A stretch of 64,000 nt of DNA, taken from CAYTEO01 sp964436825 (GTDB lineage: Bacteria; Krumholzibacteriota; Krumholzibacteriia; LZORAL124-64-63). The notes under the pieces are model-generated. The model ran no database searches, was not told where the DNA came from, and saw only the letters and a list, made by a program, of their open reading frames with translations. Positions 18,779 through 27,552 of this stretch are shown one piece after another. The first letter of the stretch is position 1, and every line of letters begins with the position of its first letter. The stretch is taken from the NCBI GenBank assembly GCA_964436825.1, contig CAYTEO010000001.1:128628-192627 (forward strand). Reading direction: 5' to 3'. The translations under genes were made by a program, and so were the position numbers.

Positions 18779-19387
18779 CTACTTGGACTCGTCGTCCGCG
18801 TCCTCGGTGGCCCGCTTGATGATGACCTTGTCGACCAGGCCGTACTCGCGCGCCTCGTCGGCCGACATGAAGAAGTCCCGGTCACAGTCCTTGTGGATCT
18901 TCTCGACCGGCTGACCCGTGTGCTTGGCCAGGATCTCGTAGAGCCGGTCACGCAGGTACAGGATCTCCTTCGTGTAGATCTCCAGCATGGCGGCCTGCCC
19001 CTGGCTGCCGCCGAGCGGCTGGTGGATCATGACGCGCGAGTTGACCAGGGCCGAGCGCTTGCCCGCGGCACCGGCGGCCAGCAGGACCGCCGCCATGCTC
19101 GCGGCCTGTCCCATGCAGATCGTCGCCACGTCATTGGAAATGTACTGCATCGTGTCGTAGATCGCCAAGCCGGCGGAGATGCTGCCGCCCGGGCTGTTGA
19201 TGTACAGGTAGATGTCCCGCTCCGGATCCTCCGCCTGGAGGAACAGCAGCTGGGCGATGACCAGGTTGGCCACGGTGTCGTCGATGGGCCGGCCCATGAA
19301 GATGATCCGGTCCTTGAGCAGCCGCGAGAAGATGTCGAAGTGGCGCTCACCGTGACTGGTCTGCTCGATGACGTAGGGAATCAGCAT
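18779..19387 (-). CDS. clpP: ATP-dependent Clp protease proteolytic subunit ClpP
   Basis: 202 residues if started at MLIPYVIEQT (ATG 19387, GGAGG nine bases upstream). An ATG nine codons earlier is possible but has a weaker ribosome site. With this start the catalytic triad falls at Ser97 (GQAASMAA), His122 (MIHQPLGG) and Asp171, the same numbers as in mature E. coli ClpP. The protein forms the 14-mer barrel that pairs with ClpX. It sits between tig and clpX. Confidence 0.97.
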   Translation of the reverse strand: MLIPYVIEQTSHGERHFDIFSRLLKDRIIFMGRPIDDTVANLVIAQLLFLQAEDPERDIYLYINSPGGSISAGLAIYDTMQYISNDVATICMGQAASMAAVLLAAGAAGKRSALVNSRVMIHQPLGGSQGQAAMLEIYTKEILYLRDRLYEILAKHTGQPVEKIHKDCDRDFFMSADEAREYGLVDKVIIKRATEDADDESK

Positions 19388-19475
19388 CTCCGTCGTCCTC
19401 CGGCTGGGATCCATCCCTCGGCCTCGCCGCGCCCTTGAACAGGGGCCGAGGCCCGGTGGTTCCCGCCCGGCCGGT

Positions 19476-20789
19476 CTATTCCCGGTCGGCGGGCACCGCG
19501 TGTTCGATCAGGAAGTCGAAGGTCTTGCGGTCCGCGATCTCCAGCGCGATCCGCTCGTCCTCGTGATTGTTCTTCAGGTATCGGCGGTAATCGTCAAGAG
19601 GGAAGTTGTATCTGGCCGCCCGCGCGGCGATCTGCTCCTCCACCTCCCCCGGGGTCACCTCGATCCCCTCCTGCCTGCGGATCGACTCCAGCAGCAGCAG
19701 CGTCGCCAGGGCCCGCTCGGCCATGGGACGGGCCTCCCGTCGGTAGGCCGCCAGGTCCTCCTCGCTCATCTCCCGGCCCAGGTAGGCCTGCCGCTGGCGC
19801 ACCTCGGCGACGGTCGACTCGACGTAGGAGTCGACCCAGGAGGGCGGCAGCGCGACCTCGTTCCGCTCCAGCAGGCGGTCGACGATCTCCTCCTCGCGCT
19901 CCTTGCGCAGCCGCTGGTCCAGCTCCGCCTGCAGCTCCTCGCGCAGCTTCGCCCGCAGTTCCAGCAGGGTCTGTCCCTCCTCCAGCGACGAGGCGAAGGC
20001 GTCGTCGAGCTCGGGCAGGTTCTTCTGCTGGACCTCCTTGACGACGACGTCGTAGGTGACGGTCCGTCCCCGCAGCTCCTCGCCGGGGTGGTCGTCCGGG
20101 TAGGTGACGGTGATCTCCCGGCTCTCCCCCGCCGCGGCCCCGGTCAGCCCGGTGTCGAACGGCTCGAGAATGCCCTCCCCGCCCAGCTCCACGACGTAGT
20201 CGGTGACCGCCTTGTCCGGCCGGGGAGCCCCGTCGTCGGACCGCGGGGTGACGTCGACCCGGACGCGGTCACCGCTGGCGGCGGGCCGGTCGACCCGCTC
20301 CCAGACGGCCCTGGCCTCCCGCAACCGCGCCAGGGCCTGGTCGACGGCGTCGGCGGGAAGCTGCTCGTCCCGCGCCCGCAGCGGCAGCCCCTTGTAGTCG
20401 ACGGCGCTGACCTCGGGGCGGACCTCGACGGCCAGGACGAAACGCAGCGGCCCGTCGTCGGGCAGGGTCAGGTCCTCGACCTCTGGCTCGCTGACCGGCA
20501 GCAGCTTGTGCTCGAGGACGGCGGCCTGGAAGGCGCCGGGGATGATCTCCTCGATGGCCTGCCAGCGGACCTCGCCGCCGAGGTCCTGCTCCACCATGGC
20601 CAGGGGCACCCTACCCTTGCGGAATCCCGGACGGGTGTGGGTCTTGCGGGCCTGCCGCAGCTTGCGGCCGTAGATCCGGGCGAAGTGCTCCGGCGCGACC
20701 TCCACCTCGATGACGCGCTTCCAGCTCTCCGGCGCGTCGACGTGGAACTGGAAAGGGACCGGCTGGGCGCCGGCGGCAGCTTCGTTCAT
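19476..20789 (-). CDS. tig: trigger factor
   Basis: 437 residues from the ATG at 20789. The N-terminal ribosome-binding domain ends in the GFRKGRVP signature (about 52-59), the segment that docks at ribosomal protein L23. The middle FKBP-like domain (RVRVDVT ... EPFDTGLTGAAAGESREI) is divergent at its expected active site. The C-terminal helical chaperone domain is complete. It binds nascent chains at the ribosome exit. It probably shares the tRNA-Leu promoter, because the tRNA ends 60 bases upstream with no terminator between them. Confidence 0.95.
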   Translation of the reverse strand: MNEAAAGAQPVPFQFHVDAPESWKRVIEVEVAPEHFARIYGRKLRQARKTHTRPGFRKGRVPLAMVEQDLGGEVRWQAIEEIIPGAFQAAVLEHKLLPVSEPEVEDLTLPDDGPLRFVLAVEVRPEVSAVDYKGLPLRARDEQLPADAVDQALARLREARAVWERVDRPAASGDRVRVDVTPRSDDGAPRPDKAVTDYVVELGGEGILEPFDTGLTGAAAGESREITVTYPDDHPGEELRGRTVTYDVVVKEVQQKNLPELDDAFASSLEEGQTLLELRAKLREELQAELDQRLRKEREEEIVDRLLERNEVALPPSWVDSYVESTVAEVRQRQAYLGREMSEEDLAAYRREARPMAERALATLLLLESIRRQEGIEVTPGEVEEQIAARAARYNFPLDDYRRYLKNNHEDERIALEIADRKTFDFLIEHAVPADRE

Positions 20790-20849
20790 GACTGCTCCCG
20801 GGATCGCCGTCGACATCCCCTGTCGACCGACGGCGGCTGGTTGAGGACA

Positions 20850-20932
20850 TGGTGCGAGAGGGGGGACTCGAACCCCCACGGTTGCCCACAGGAACCTAAA
20901 TCCTGCGCGTCTGCCAGTTCCGCCACTCTCGC
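20850..20932 (-). tRNA. tRNA-Leu (anticodon TAG)
   Basis: The reverse strand gives an 83-base class II tRNA. The acceptor GCGAGAG pairs with CTCTCGC. The anticodon stem AGGA/TCCT encloses TTTAGGT (anticodon TAG). A long variable arm TGTGGGCAACCGT is present, and the T-arm GGGGG-TTCGAGT-CCCCC is followed by A and an encoded CCA. Confidence 0.97.
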
Positions 20933-21003
20933 GTCTGCTCCCACATCGACGGTGGCGAGGATCGCCACCAGGGGTTGAAGGGGGGCGATGCAGGGACCGG
21001 GCC

Positions 21004-21032
21004 AATATAGCCCGGCCCCACCGGGGGGTCAA
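21004..21032 (-). promoter_or_regulatory. promoter of tRNA-Leu and probably tig-clpP-clpX
   Basis: On the minus strand, TTGACC (21032-21027) and TATATT (21009-21004) are 17 bases apart, about 70 bases before the tRNA. The structure matches the tRNA-Lys promoter. Confidence 0.75.
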
Positions 21033-21059
21033 GACAGCCCGCCCCGCCGACGCGCCCCC

Positions 21060-22424
21060 TCACTTGATCTTGCGATAGATCGTGCGGGACGTGATACCCA
21101 GGATCCTGGCGGCCTGCTCCTTGTTGCCGCCGGTGCTGTCCAGGGTGGCGCGCAGGAGCATCATCTCTGCGTCGCGCAGGGTCGTGCCGACCGGGATCGT
21201 CACGACGTCGGCCTGGCGGCGGCCCGACAGCACGTTGGGGGGCAGCACGTCCACGTCGATGATGTCGCCGCGACAGAGCACGGCCGCCCGCTCGATGCAG
21301 TTCTCCAGCTCCCGGACGTTGCCCGGCCAGTCGTACCGCAGCAGCGCCTCCTGGGCGGCCTGGCTGAACCCCTCGATCCGCTTGTCGTTCTCGCGACAGA
21401 AGTCCTCCAGGAAGGTGTGGGCCAGCAGGAGGATGTCCTCGGTCCGGTGGCGCAGGGGCGGGATCTCGAGATTGATGACGTTGAGCCGGTAGAAGAGGTC
21501 CTCGCGGAAGGTCCCGGCGGAGACCATCTGCTCCAGGTCGGCGTTGGTGGCGGCGATGATCCGCACGTCCACCTGGATCGGCTCGTTGCTGCCCAGCCGC
21601 TCGAAGACTCCCTCCTGCAGCACGCGCAGGAGCTTGACCTGGACGGTCGGCGGCAACTCCCCCACCTCGTCCAGGAACAGGGTCCCGCGATGGGCGGCCT
21701 CGAACCGTCCCCGCCGGCGCCCAGCGGCCCCGGTGAAGGCCCCCTTCTCGTAGCCGAACAGCTCGGCCTCCAGCAGTGTCTCCGGGATGGCCGCGCAGCT
21801 GATCTTGATCAGGTTGCGGCCCGCGCGGTCGCTCCAGCGGTGGATGGCGTTGGCGAAGACCTCCTTGCCGGTGCCGCTCTCGCCGGTCAGCAGCACCGTG
21901 GCCCGGCTGGCGGCCACCTGGCGGGCCGTCTCGACGGTCCGGCGGAAGACCTCGCTCCGCCCGACGAGCCGGTGCTGCTCCTTCTCCTGGCTCAGCAGCT
22001 CGCGCAGGCGCCGGTTCTCGGCGATCAGGCTCTGCCTCTCGAGGGCCTTGCGGACGACCTTGAGGGTGACCGCGGCCGAGAACGGCTTCTCGATGAAGTC
22101 GTAGGCGCCGAGCTTCATGGCCTCGACGGCCGTCTCGATGGTCCCGTGGCCGGTGACGATGACGACCTCGGTGGCCGGGGAGACGAGCTTGGCCGCCTTG
22201 AGCAGCTCGATGCCGTTCATCCGCGGCATCATCAGGTCGGTCAGCACCAGCGGGATCTCCCGCTCACGCAACAGGGCCAGCGCCTGCTGGCCGTCGCCGG
22301 CGGTCAGGGTCGTGTATCCCTTCCTCCCCAGCAGGCGCGACAGGGCGCTGCAGAGCTCGGGATCGTCGTCGACGATGAGGACGGGGGCCTCGACGGGAGG
22401 CGACAGTGCGACGTCTTCGGACAC
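21060..22424 (-). CDS. sigma-54-dependent response regulator (NtrC family)
   Basis: 454 residues from a GTG at 22424 with GGGAGA upstream. A receiver domain (residues 13-125, phospho-acceptor Asp63 in LTDLMMPRM, conserved Lys in IEKPFS) is followed by a sigma-54 AAA+ domain with Walker A GESGTGKE and an intact GAFTGA loop (YEKGAFTGAAGRRRG). A Fis-type helix-turn-helix (NKEQAARILGITSRTIYRKI) ends the protein. It should activate sigma-54 promoters after phosphorylation, but no sensor kinase is adjacent. The stop falls immediately after the recognition helix. An inverted repeat directly upstream may be its own operator. Confidence 0.95.
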   Translation of the reverse strand: MSEDVALSPPVEAPVLIVDDDPELCSALSRLLGRKGYTTLTAGDGQQALALLREREIPLVLTDLMMPRMNGIELLKAAKLVSPATEVVIVTGHGTIETAVEAMKLGAYDFIEKPFSAAVTLKVVRKALERQSLIAENRRLRELLSQEKEQHRLVGRSEVFRRTVETARQVAASRATVLLTGESGTGKEVFANAIHRWSDRAGRNLIKISCAAIPETLLEAELFGYEKGAFTGAAGRRRGRFEAAHRGTLFLDEVGELPPTVQVKLLRVLQEGVFERLGSNEPIQVDVRIIAATNADLEQMVSAGTFREDLFYRLNVINLEIPPLRHRTEDILLLAHTFLEDFCRENDKRIEGFSQAAQEALLRYDWPGNVRELENCIERAAVLCRGDIIDVDVLPPNVLSGRRQADVVTIPVGTTLRDAEMMLLRATLDSTGGNKEQAARILGITSRTIYRKIK

Positions 22425-22443
22425 GATGGTCTCCCGGTCTGAA

Positions 22444-22478
22444 ATATTGTCAGATCACTTGAATAGCCAGGACAATAT
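22444..22478. promoter_or_regulatory. inverted repeat, candidate operator upstream of the response regulator
   Basis: ATATTGTC (22444-22451) and GACAATAT (22471-22478) are exact inverted copies separated by 19 bases. The right arm continues as GACAATATGTC, itself a GACA/TGTC dyad. It lies in the AT-rich 74-base gap between the response regulator and the CoA-transferase gene. The arm centres are about 27 bases apart, between two and three helical turns. Confidence 0.5.
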
Positions 22479-22498
22479 GTCGGCTCAGGGACGTAATG

Positions 22499-23854
22499 TC
22501 AAGAACTGCCGGTCACACCGTCATCTGCACCGGGGAGGTCGACCCCGGGATGGAGCGCACCGAGGAGCCGCCGCTCCCGGGCAGCCCTCTCCAGCTCCTC
22601 CTGGAAGCGGGGATCGGCGATCTCGATCAGGGCCCGGGCCCTCTGGCGCAGGTTGCGACCGTAGAGCTCGGCCACCCCGTTCTCGGTGACGACGAAGTGG
22701 ACGTCGGCCCGGGTCGTCACCACGCCCGCCCCCTCGCTCAGGACCGGGACGATCCGGGAGACCTCCCCCCCGAGGGCCGTGGCCGGCAGCGCCGTGATCG
22801 GCTTGCCGCCCTTGCTCATGGCGGCGCCGCGGATGAAGTCGACCTGGCCGCCGAACCCCGAGTAGATCGTCGTACCGAGGGAGTCGGCACAGACCTGGCC
22901 GGTCAGATCGATCTGCAGGGCGGCGTTGATGGCGACCATCCGGTCGTTGCGGGCGATGTTGACCGGGTCGTTGACGTAGTCGGTGGGGTGGAACTCGATC
23001 AGGGCGTTGTCGTGGACGAAGTCGTAGAGCCGACGGCTGCCCAGGATGAAGCCGGCGACGACCTTGCCGGGGTGGAAGTTCTTCCGCTCGCCGTTGACGA
23101 TCCCCTTCGCCATCAGGTCCAGCAGACCGTCGCTGAACATCTCGGTGTGGACCCCCAGGTCGCGCTTGCCCTCCAGGCAGCGGGCCACCGCCTCGGGGAT
23201 CCCCCCGATGCCGAGCTGGAGGCAATCGCCGTCCTCGACCAGCGAGGCGACGTGGCAGCCGATCCGCTGCTGGACCTCGGTCAGCTCGCCGCCGGCGAAT
23301 TCCTCCAGCGGACGGTCCACCTCGACGCAGGCGTGGAGCTTGGAGACGTGGATGAAGCTGTCCCCCAGGGTCCGCGGCATCTGCCGGTTGATCTCCGCCA
23401 CGATGACCCCCGCGGCCAGGGCGGCCGGCTTGGTCACCCCCACCTCGATGCCGAAGCTGCAGAAACCGTGCTCGTCGGGGGGCGAGAGCTGGACGAAGGC
23501 CACGTCCGGACGCTGGGGCCCGCGCTGGAACAGGTCGGGAATCTGGTGCAGGTGGACCGGCGTGTAGTCGGCCCGCCCGTCGTTGACCGCCTCGCGGACG
23601 TTCGGCCCCACGAACAGGGCGCTGCAGCGGAAGTGGCCGCCCATCTCCGGGGAGATGTAGTCGGCGGGACCGGTGGTCAGGATGTGGATGATCTCCACGT
23701 CCGACAGCTCCTCGGCCCGGCCCACCAGGGCCTGCATCAGGGACACGGGGACGGCACAACCGGCCCCCAGGTAGACCCGCTGGCCGCTGCGGACGATCCG
23801 GACCGCCTCCTCGGCCGTCGTGCACTTGGCGCGATACTGTTCCAGCCAGGACAT
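22499..23854 (-). CDS. acetyl-CoA hydrolase/transferase family (4-hydroxybutyrate CoA-transferase-like)
   Basis: 451 residues. Family I CoA-transferase fold with the catalytic Glu238 in HTEMFSDG, which forms the glutamyl-CoA intermediate, and the oxyanion motif GFGGQVDF. Such enzymes swap CoA between an acyl-CoA and a free acid, usually acetate, or hydrolyse it. It begins one base after the ald stop (GGAG-TGAG-ATG), so the two are coupled. As the last gene of the oxidoreductase operon it could release the acid from the acyl-CoA made by that enzyme and conserve the thioester. The exact substrate cannot be read from sequence. Confidence 0.88.
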   Translation of the reverse strand: MSWLEQYRAKCTTAEEAVRIVRSGQRVYLGAGCAVPVSLMQALVGRAEELSDVEIIHILTTGPADYISPEMGGHFRCSALFVGPNVREAVNDGRADYTPVHLHQIPDLFQRGPQRPDVAFVQLSPPDEHGFCSFGIEVGVTKPAALAAGVIVAEINRQMPRTLGDSFIHVSKLHACVEVDRPLEEFAGGELTEVQQRIGCHVASLVEDGDCLQLGIGGIPEAVARCLEGKRDLGVHTEMFSDGLLDLMAKGIVNGERKNFHPGKVVAGFILGSRRLYDFVHDNALIEFHPTDYVNDPVNIARNDRMVAINAALQIDLTGQVCADSLGTTIYSGFGGQVDFIRGAAMSKGGKPITALPATALGGEVSRIVPVLSEGAGVVTTRADVHFVVTENGVAELYGRNLRQRARALIEIADPRFQEELERAARERRLLGALHPGVDLPGADDGVTGSS

Positions 23855-23855
23855 C

Positions 23856-24980
23856 TCACTCCTCCGCCGCGAGCAACGTGGTCAGGTCGGCGACATCGCC
23901 GCCGTGGACGGCCGCCACCCGGGGGTCGACGATCCGCCCGTGGAAGATTCCCACGCCGGCGGCCAGGGCCGGATCCTCCCGCAGCGCCGACGCCACACCG
24001 GCCGCCAGATGCCGCAGCAGCGGCAGGACGGCGTTGACCAGGGCGTGGGTCGAGGTACGGGCCACCAGGCTCGGGAGGTTGGGGACGCAGATGTGGGTGA
24101 TCCCGTGGACGACGTAGGCCGGATCGGACGGCCGCATCGGGCGGCTGGTGGCGAAGCAGCCCCCCTGGTCGATGGACAGGTCGATGATGACGCTGCCGTC
24201 GCGCATCCGCTCGACCTGCTCGCGCTCCACGAGCACCGGCGTCCGCCCCGCCCCGATGCGGACGGCGCCGACGACGACGTCGGCGTAACCCAGGGCCTTG
24301 TCGATGTTGTAGGCGGTGGAGAGGTAGGTCGTCAGGCAGCCCCCGAACTGCCAGTGCAGTTCCCGCACCACCTCCAGGTCCCGGTCCAGGACGGTGACCC
24401 TGGCGCCGGCCCCCAGCAGGGCGCGGGCGGCGTTGCGGCCGGCGGTGCCGCCGCCCAGGATGACGGCCTCGGCCGGCGGGACGCCGGGCAGACCGCCGAG
24501 CAGGATCCCGTTGCCGCCGTGGTCGGTCTGCAGAAAACGGGCCGCGATCTGGGGCACGATCCGTCCCGCGATCTGGGACATGGGCGCCAGGACCGGCAGC
24601 TGTCCGTCGGACGCCTGGATGGCGCTGTAGTCGATGGCCGTGGCCCCCCGCTCCCGCAGTGCGTCGACCAGGTCGGGCGTACAGGTGGGCAGATGGAGGA
24701 AGGCCAGCAGGATCTGGTCCTCCCGGATCCAGTCCACCTCCCCGGACTGGGGCCTCTGCACCTTCACCAGCAGGTCACTGCGGCGGTAGACCTCCTCCCC
24801 GTCGGCCGCGATCACGGCCCCGGCGGCGCGGTAGCTCTCGTCTGAGAAACCGCTCGCCAGCCCCGCGCCTCGCTCGACCAGGACGTCGGCACCGTGACGA
24901 CAGAGGGAGTGGACACCCGAGGGAGAAAGACCGACGCGCCGCTCGTCGGGGGCGAGCTCGCGGGGGATACCGATGATCAT
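23856..24980 (-). CDS. ald: alanine dehydrogenase
   Basis: 374 residues, family length. Lys73 (LLVKVQRP) and His96 (FLHLPT) are the catalytic pair, the Rossmann motif is ILGGGTAGRNAA, and the C-terminal signature ITHICVPNLPSLVARTST is typical of Ald. It interconverts alanine with pyruvate plus ammonium and NADH. In this operon it may regenerate pyruvate or dispose of amino groups produced during amino-acid breakdown. It is separated from the oxidoreductase gene by a strong GC hairpin without a T-run. Confidence 0.93.
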   Translation of the reverse strand: MIIGIPRELAPDERRVGLSPSGVHSLCRHGADVLVERGAGLASGFSDESYRAAGAVIAADGEEVYRRSDLLVKVQRPQSGEVDWIREDQILLAFLHLPTCTPDLVDALRERGATAIDYSAIQASDGQLPVLAPMSQIAGRIVPQIAARFLQTDHGGNGILLGGLPGVPPAEAVILGGGTAGRNAARALLGAGARVTVLDRDLEVVRELHWQFGGCLTTYLSTAYNIDKALGYADVVVGAVRIGAGRTPVLVEREQVERMRDGSVIIDLSIDQGGCFATSRPMRPSDPAYVVHGITHICVPNLPSLVARTSTHALVNAVLPLLRHLAAGVASALREDPALAAGVGIFHGRIVDPRVAAVHGGDVADLTTLLAAEE

Positions 24981-24998
24981 CTCCGGACCTCCGTCCGC

Positions 24999-25025
24999 GC
25001 CGCCCCCGGTCGGACCGGGGGCGGC
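24999..25025 (-). other. intercistronic GC hairpin between the oxidoreductase and ald genes
   Basis: GCCGCCCCCGGT pairs perfectly with ACCGGGGGCGGC across a 3-base loop. No T-run follows, so it is more likely an mRNA-stabilising or processing hairpin than a terminator. Confidence 0.6.
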
Positions 25026-25047
25026 GGCAGGCTGCGCCGGTCGCGGA

Positions 25048-26466
25048 TCACTGGGCGCCGGCGACGTACTCGTAACCGCGGCGCAGGGCCGTGATGTTCA
25101 TCTCCACCAGGTTGCGTTTCTTGATGACCTCGCGCAGGGTCGTCTCCACGAACTCCAGCGGGAAGGCCCCCGTGGCGGCGACGATGGCGCCCAGCAGGAC
25201 GACATTGGCCACCTTGGGTGTCCCCACCTCGTCGGCGATCCCCGTGGCGGGGATCTCGATGACGCGGATCCGGTCGCTCTGCGGCACCTTCTCGACGATC
25301 GTCGTGTCGACGATCATCAGGCCGCCGTCGACGACCGTCTCCATGAAGGCATCCAGCGACGGCTGGTTCATGACCGCCAGAACGTTGGGCCGGTCGACCA
25401 GCGGCGAGCCGATCCGCTCCGGCGAGACGTTGACCGAGCAGTTGGCCGTCCCGCCGCGCATCTCCGGACCGTAGGACGGGATCCAGCTGCTCTCCAGCCC
25501 GGCCCGCATCCCCACCTGGGCGACGAACAGGCCGAGGGTCAGCACGCCCTGCCCGCCGAAGCCGGCGAACTTGCAGCGCAGCGGCTCGTCCAGGGTGATC
25601 GTCTCGGCCGGCGCGGTCGTCTCGGCGTCGGCGCCCAGGTAGGCGTCACGCTTGGCCGGGTCGAACGGCTCCACGGGACGGTACCACTTCCCCTCGCGGT
25701 CGTCGCTCTCGTCCTTGAAGACCCCCAGGGGGAAGATCTTGGTCATCTCCTCGACGACCCACTCGCGGGCGTCGGGGGAATCCATCTTCCAGCCGGTCGG
25801 GCACGGCGAGAGGATCTCCACGAAGCTGTAACCCCGGTTCTCCACCTGGTTGCGGATCGCCTTGCGGATCGCCTTGCGCGCCTTCATCAGGTGCTTGGGA
25901 TGCCCCACGGCGACCCGCTCGACGTAGGTCACCGCCGGCAGGGTGGAGATCAGCTCGCACATGCGGATGGGGTAGCCGTGGACCAGTTCCTGGCGGCCCA
26001 GCGGCGTGGTCGTGGACTGCTGGCCGATCATCGTCGTGGGGGCCATCTGGCCGCCGGTCATGCCGTAGATGGCGTTGTTGATGAAGATGACGGTGATGTT
26101 CTCGCCCCGGTTGGCGGCGTGGAGCGTCTCGGCGGTGCCGATGGCCGCCAGGTCGCCGTCCCCCTGGTAGGAGATGACGATCGAGTCCGGGTTGACCCGC
26201 TTGATGCCGGTGGCGACGGCGGGTGCGCGACCGTGGGCCGCCTGGCTGTTGCCGCAGTCGAAGTAGTAGTAGGCGAACACCGAGCAGCCCACCGGCGAGA
26301 TGATGACCGTCCGCTCCCGGATCTCCAGGTCGTCGATGGCCTCGGCGATCATCTTGTGGACGTTGCCGTGGCCGCAGCCGGGGCAGTAGTGGGTCGTCTC
26401 CTTGTGGGGCCCGCTCTTGCGCTCGAATTCCGGGTAGAACGCCTGCGGCTTCGCGATGACCTTCAT
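25048..26466 (-). CDS. 2-oxoacid:ferredoxin oxidoreductase, fused beta and gamma subunits
   Basis: 472 residues. Residues 1-250 are the thiamine-pyrophosphate beta subunit (HYCPGCGHGNVHK and the GDGDLAAIG metal/TPP loop). Residues from about 290 are the gamma subunit, starting at CKFAGFGGQGVLTLG. The two are usually separate genes; here a charged linker of about 40 residues joins them. The ATG overlaps the alpha-subunit stop by four bases. Together with the alpha and ferredoxin genes it oxidises a 2-oxoacid with CoA to acyl-CoA, CO2 and reduced ferredoxin. Similarity of the alpha subunit suggests branched-chain 2-oxoacids, but 2-oxoglutarate is not excluded. Confidence 0.93.
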   Translation of the reverse strand: MKVIAKPQAFYPEFERKSGPHKETTHYCPGCGHGNVHKMIAEAIDDLEIRERTVIISPVGCSVFAYYYFDCGNSQAAHGRAPAVATGIKRVNPDSIVISYQGDGDLAAIGTAETLHAANRGENITVIFINNAIYGMTGGQMAPTTMIGQQSTTTPLGRQELVHGYPIRMCELISTLPAVTYVERVAVGHPKHLMKARKAIRKAIRNQVENRGYSFVEILSPCPTGWKMDSPDAREWVVEEMTKIFPLGVFKDESDDREGKWYRPVEPFDPAKRDAYLGADAETTAPAETITLDEPLRCKFAGFGGQGVLTLGLFVAQVGMRAGLESSWIPSYGPEMRGGTANCSVNVSPERIGSPLVDRPNVLAVMNQPSLDAFMETVVDGGLMIVDTTIVEKVPQSDRIRVIEIPATGIADEVGTPKVANVVLLGAIVAATGAFPLEFVETTLREVIKKRNLVEMNITALRRGYEYVAGAQ

Positions 26467-27527
26467 GACCGCCCCCCTTCCAGGATCTTGTCGTACTCGG
26501 CCAGCAGCTCGTCCTCGGTGGGGACCATGCCGCCGCAGCGTCCGTAGAAGTGGACCGGGCAGCGTCCCTCGGCGGCCAGCCGGATGTCCTCGACCATCTG
26601 GCCCGTGCTCAGCTCCACGCTCAGCATCTGGATGCCCTCGCGCCCGGAGAGCTCGCGCAGTCGCTGCGTGGGGAACGGCCAGAGGGTGATCGGGCGCAGC
26701 AGGCCGACCTTCTTGCCGGCGGCCCGGGCCCGGTCGATGGTCGAGTAGACCAGCCGCGAGACGATGCCGAAGGCAACGATGATCAGCTCGGCGTCCTCGA
26801 CGCGGTACTCCTCGAACCGGACCTCGTTCTTCTCGATCTCCTTGTACTTGGCGTCCAGCTTCAGGTTGTGCTGCTCGAGGACCTCGGGCTCGAGGTAGAT
26901 GGAGGAGATGAGATTCTTGCTGGTGGCCGCGTCGCCGCGGACGGCCCAGTCGGTGTGGTCGTACGGGATGGGCCGGGCGCGGGGGATCTCCACCGGCTCC
27001 ATCATCTGGCCGGTGAAGCCGTCGGCCATGATGCAGGCCGGGTTGCGGTACTTGTCGGCCAGGTCGAAGGCCAGCATGGTCAGGTCGCACATCTCCTGGG
27101 CGCAGTTGGGTGCCAGGGCGATGAGGCGGTAGTTGCCGTGGCCGCCCCCCTTGGTGATCTGGAAGTAGTCGCCCTGCTCCGGGGCGATGTTGCCCAGGCC
27201 GGGGCCGCCGCGCACGATGTTCACCACGACGCACGGCAACTCTGCACCTGCGATGTAGCTCAGGCCCTCCTGCTTCAGGGAGAAGCCCGGGCTGGACGAG
27301 GCGGTCATGACGCGCACCCCCATGCCGGCGGTGCCGTAGACCATGTTGATGGCGGCGACCTCGCTCTCCGCCTGGATGAACGTGGCGCCGAGGGCCGGGA
27401 AGTGTCGCGCCGCGGCGTGGGCGATCTCGCTGGCCGGCGTGATCGGGTAGCCGTAGTAGGCGCGGCAGCCGGCCTGCAGGGCACCGACGATGATCGCGTC
27501 GTTCCCCTTCATGAACTGCTTGGCCAT
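26463..27527 (-). CDS. 2-oxoacid:ferredoxin oxidoreductase alpha subunit (VorB/KorA-like)
   Basis: 354 residues. The alpha subunit carries the pyrimidine-binding domain (GYPITPASEIAHAAA at about 26-40), the catalytic-site segment QAESEVAAINMVYG, and the SSSPGFSLKQEG and VRGGPGLGN motifs typical of VOR/KOR enzymes. It starts 25 bases after the ferredoxin-type subunit, and its stop overlaps the next start (ATGA). The subunit order delta-alpha-(beta-gamma) matches archaeal and clostridial VOR operons except for the fusion. Confidence 0.93.
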   Translation of the reverse strand: MAKQFMKGNDAIIVGALQAGCRAYYGYPITPASEIAHAAARHFPALGATFIQAESEVAAINMVYGTAGMGVRVMTASSSPGFSLKQEGLSYIAGAELPCVVVNIVRGGPGLGNIAPEQGDYFQITKGGGHGNYRLIALAPNCAQEMCDLTMLAFDLADKYRNPACIMADGFTGQMMEPVEIPRARPIPYDHTDWAVRGDAATSKNLISSIYLEPEVLEQHNLKLDAKYKEIEKNEVRFEEYRVEDAELIIVAFGIVSRLVYSTIDRARAAGKKVGLLRPITLWPFPTQRLRELSGREGIQMLSVELSTGQMVEDIRLAAEGRCPVHFYGRCGGMVPTEDELLAEYDKILEGGRS

Positions 27528-27552
27528 GGTCCGCTCTCCTTCAGCGCTGGGG

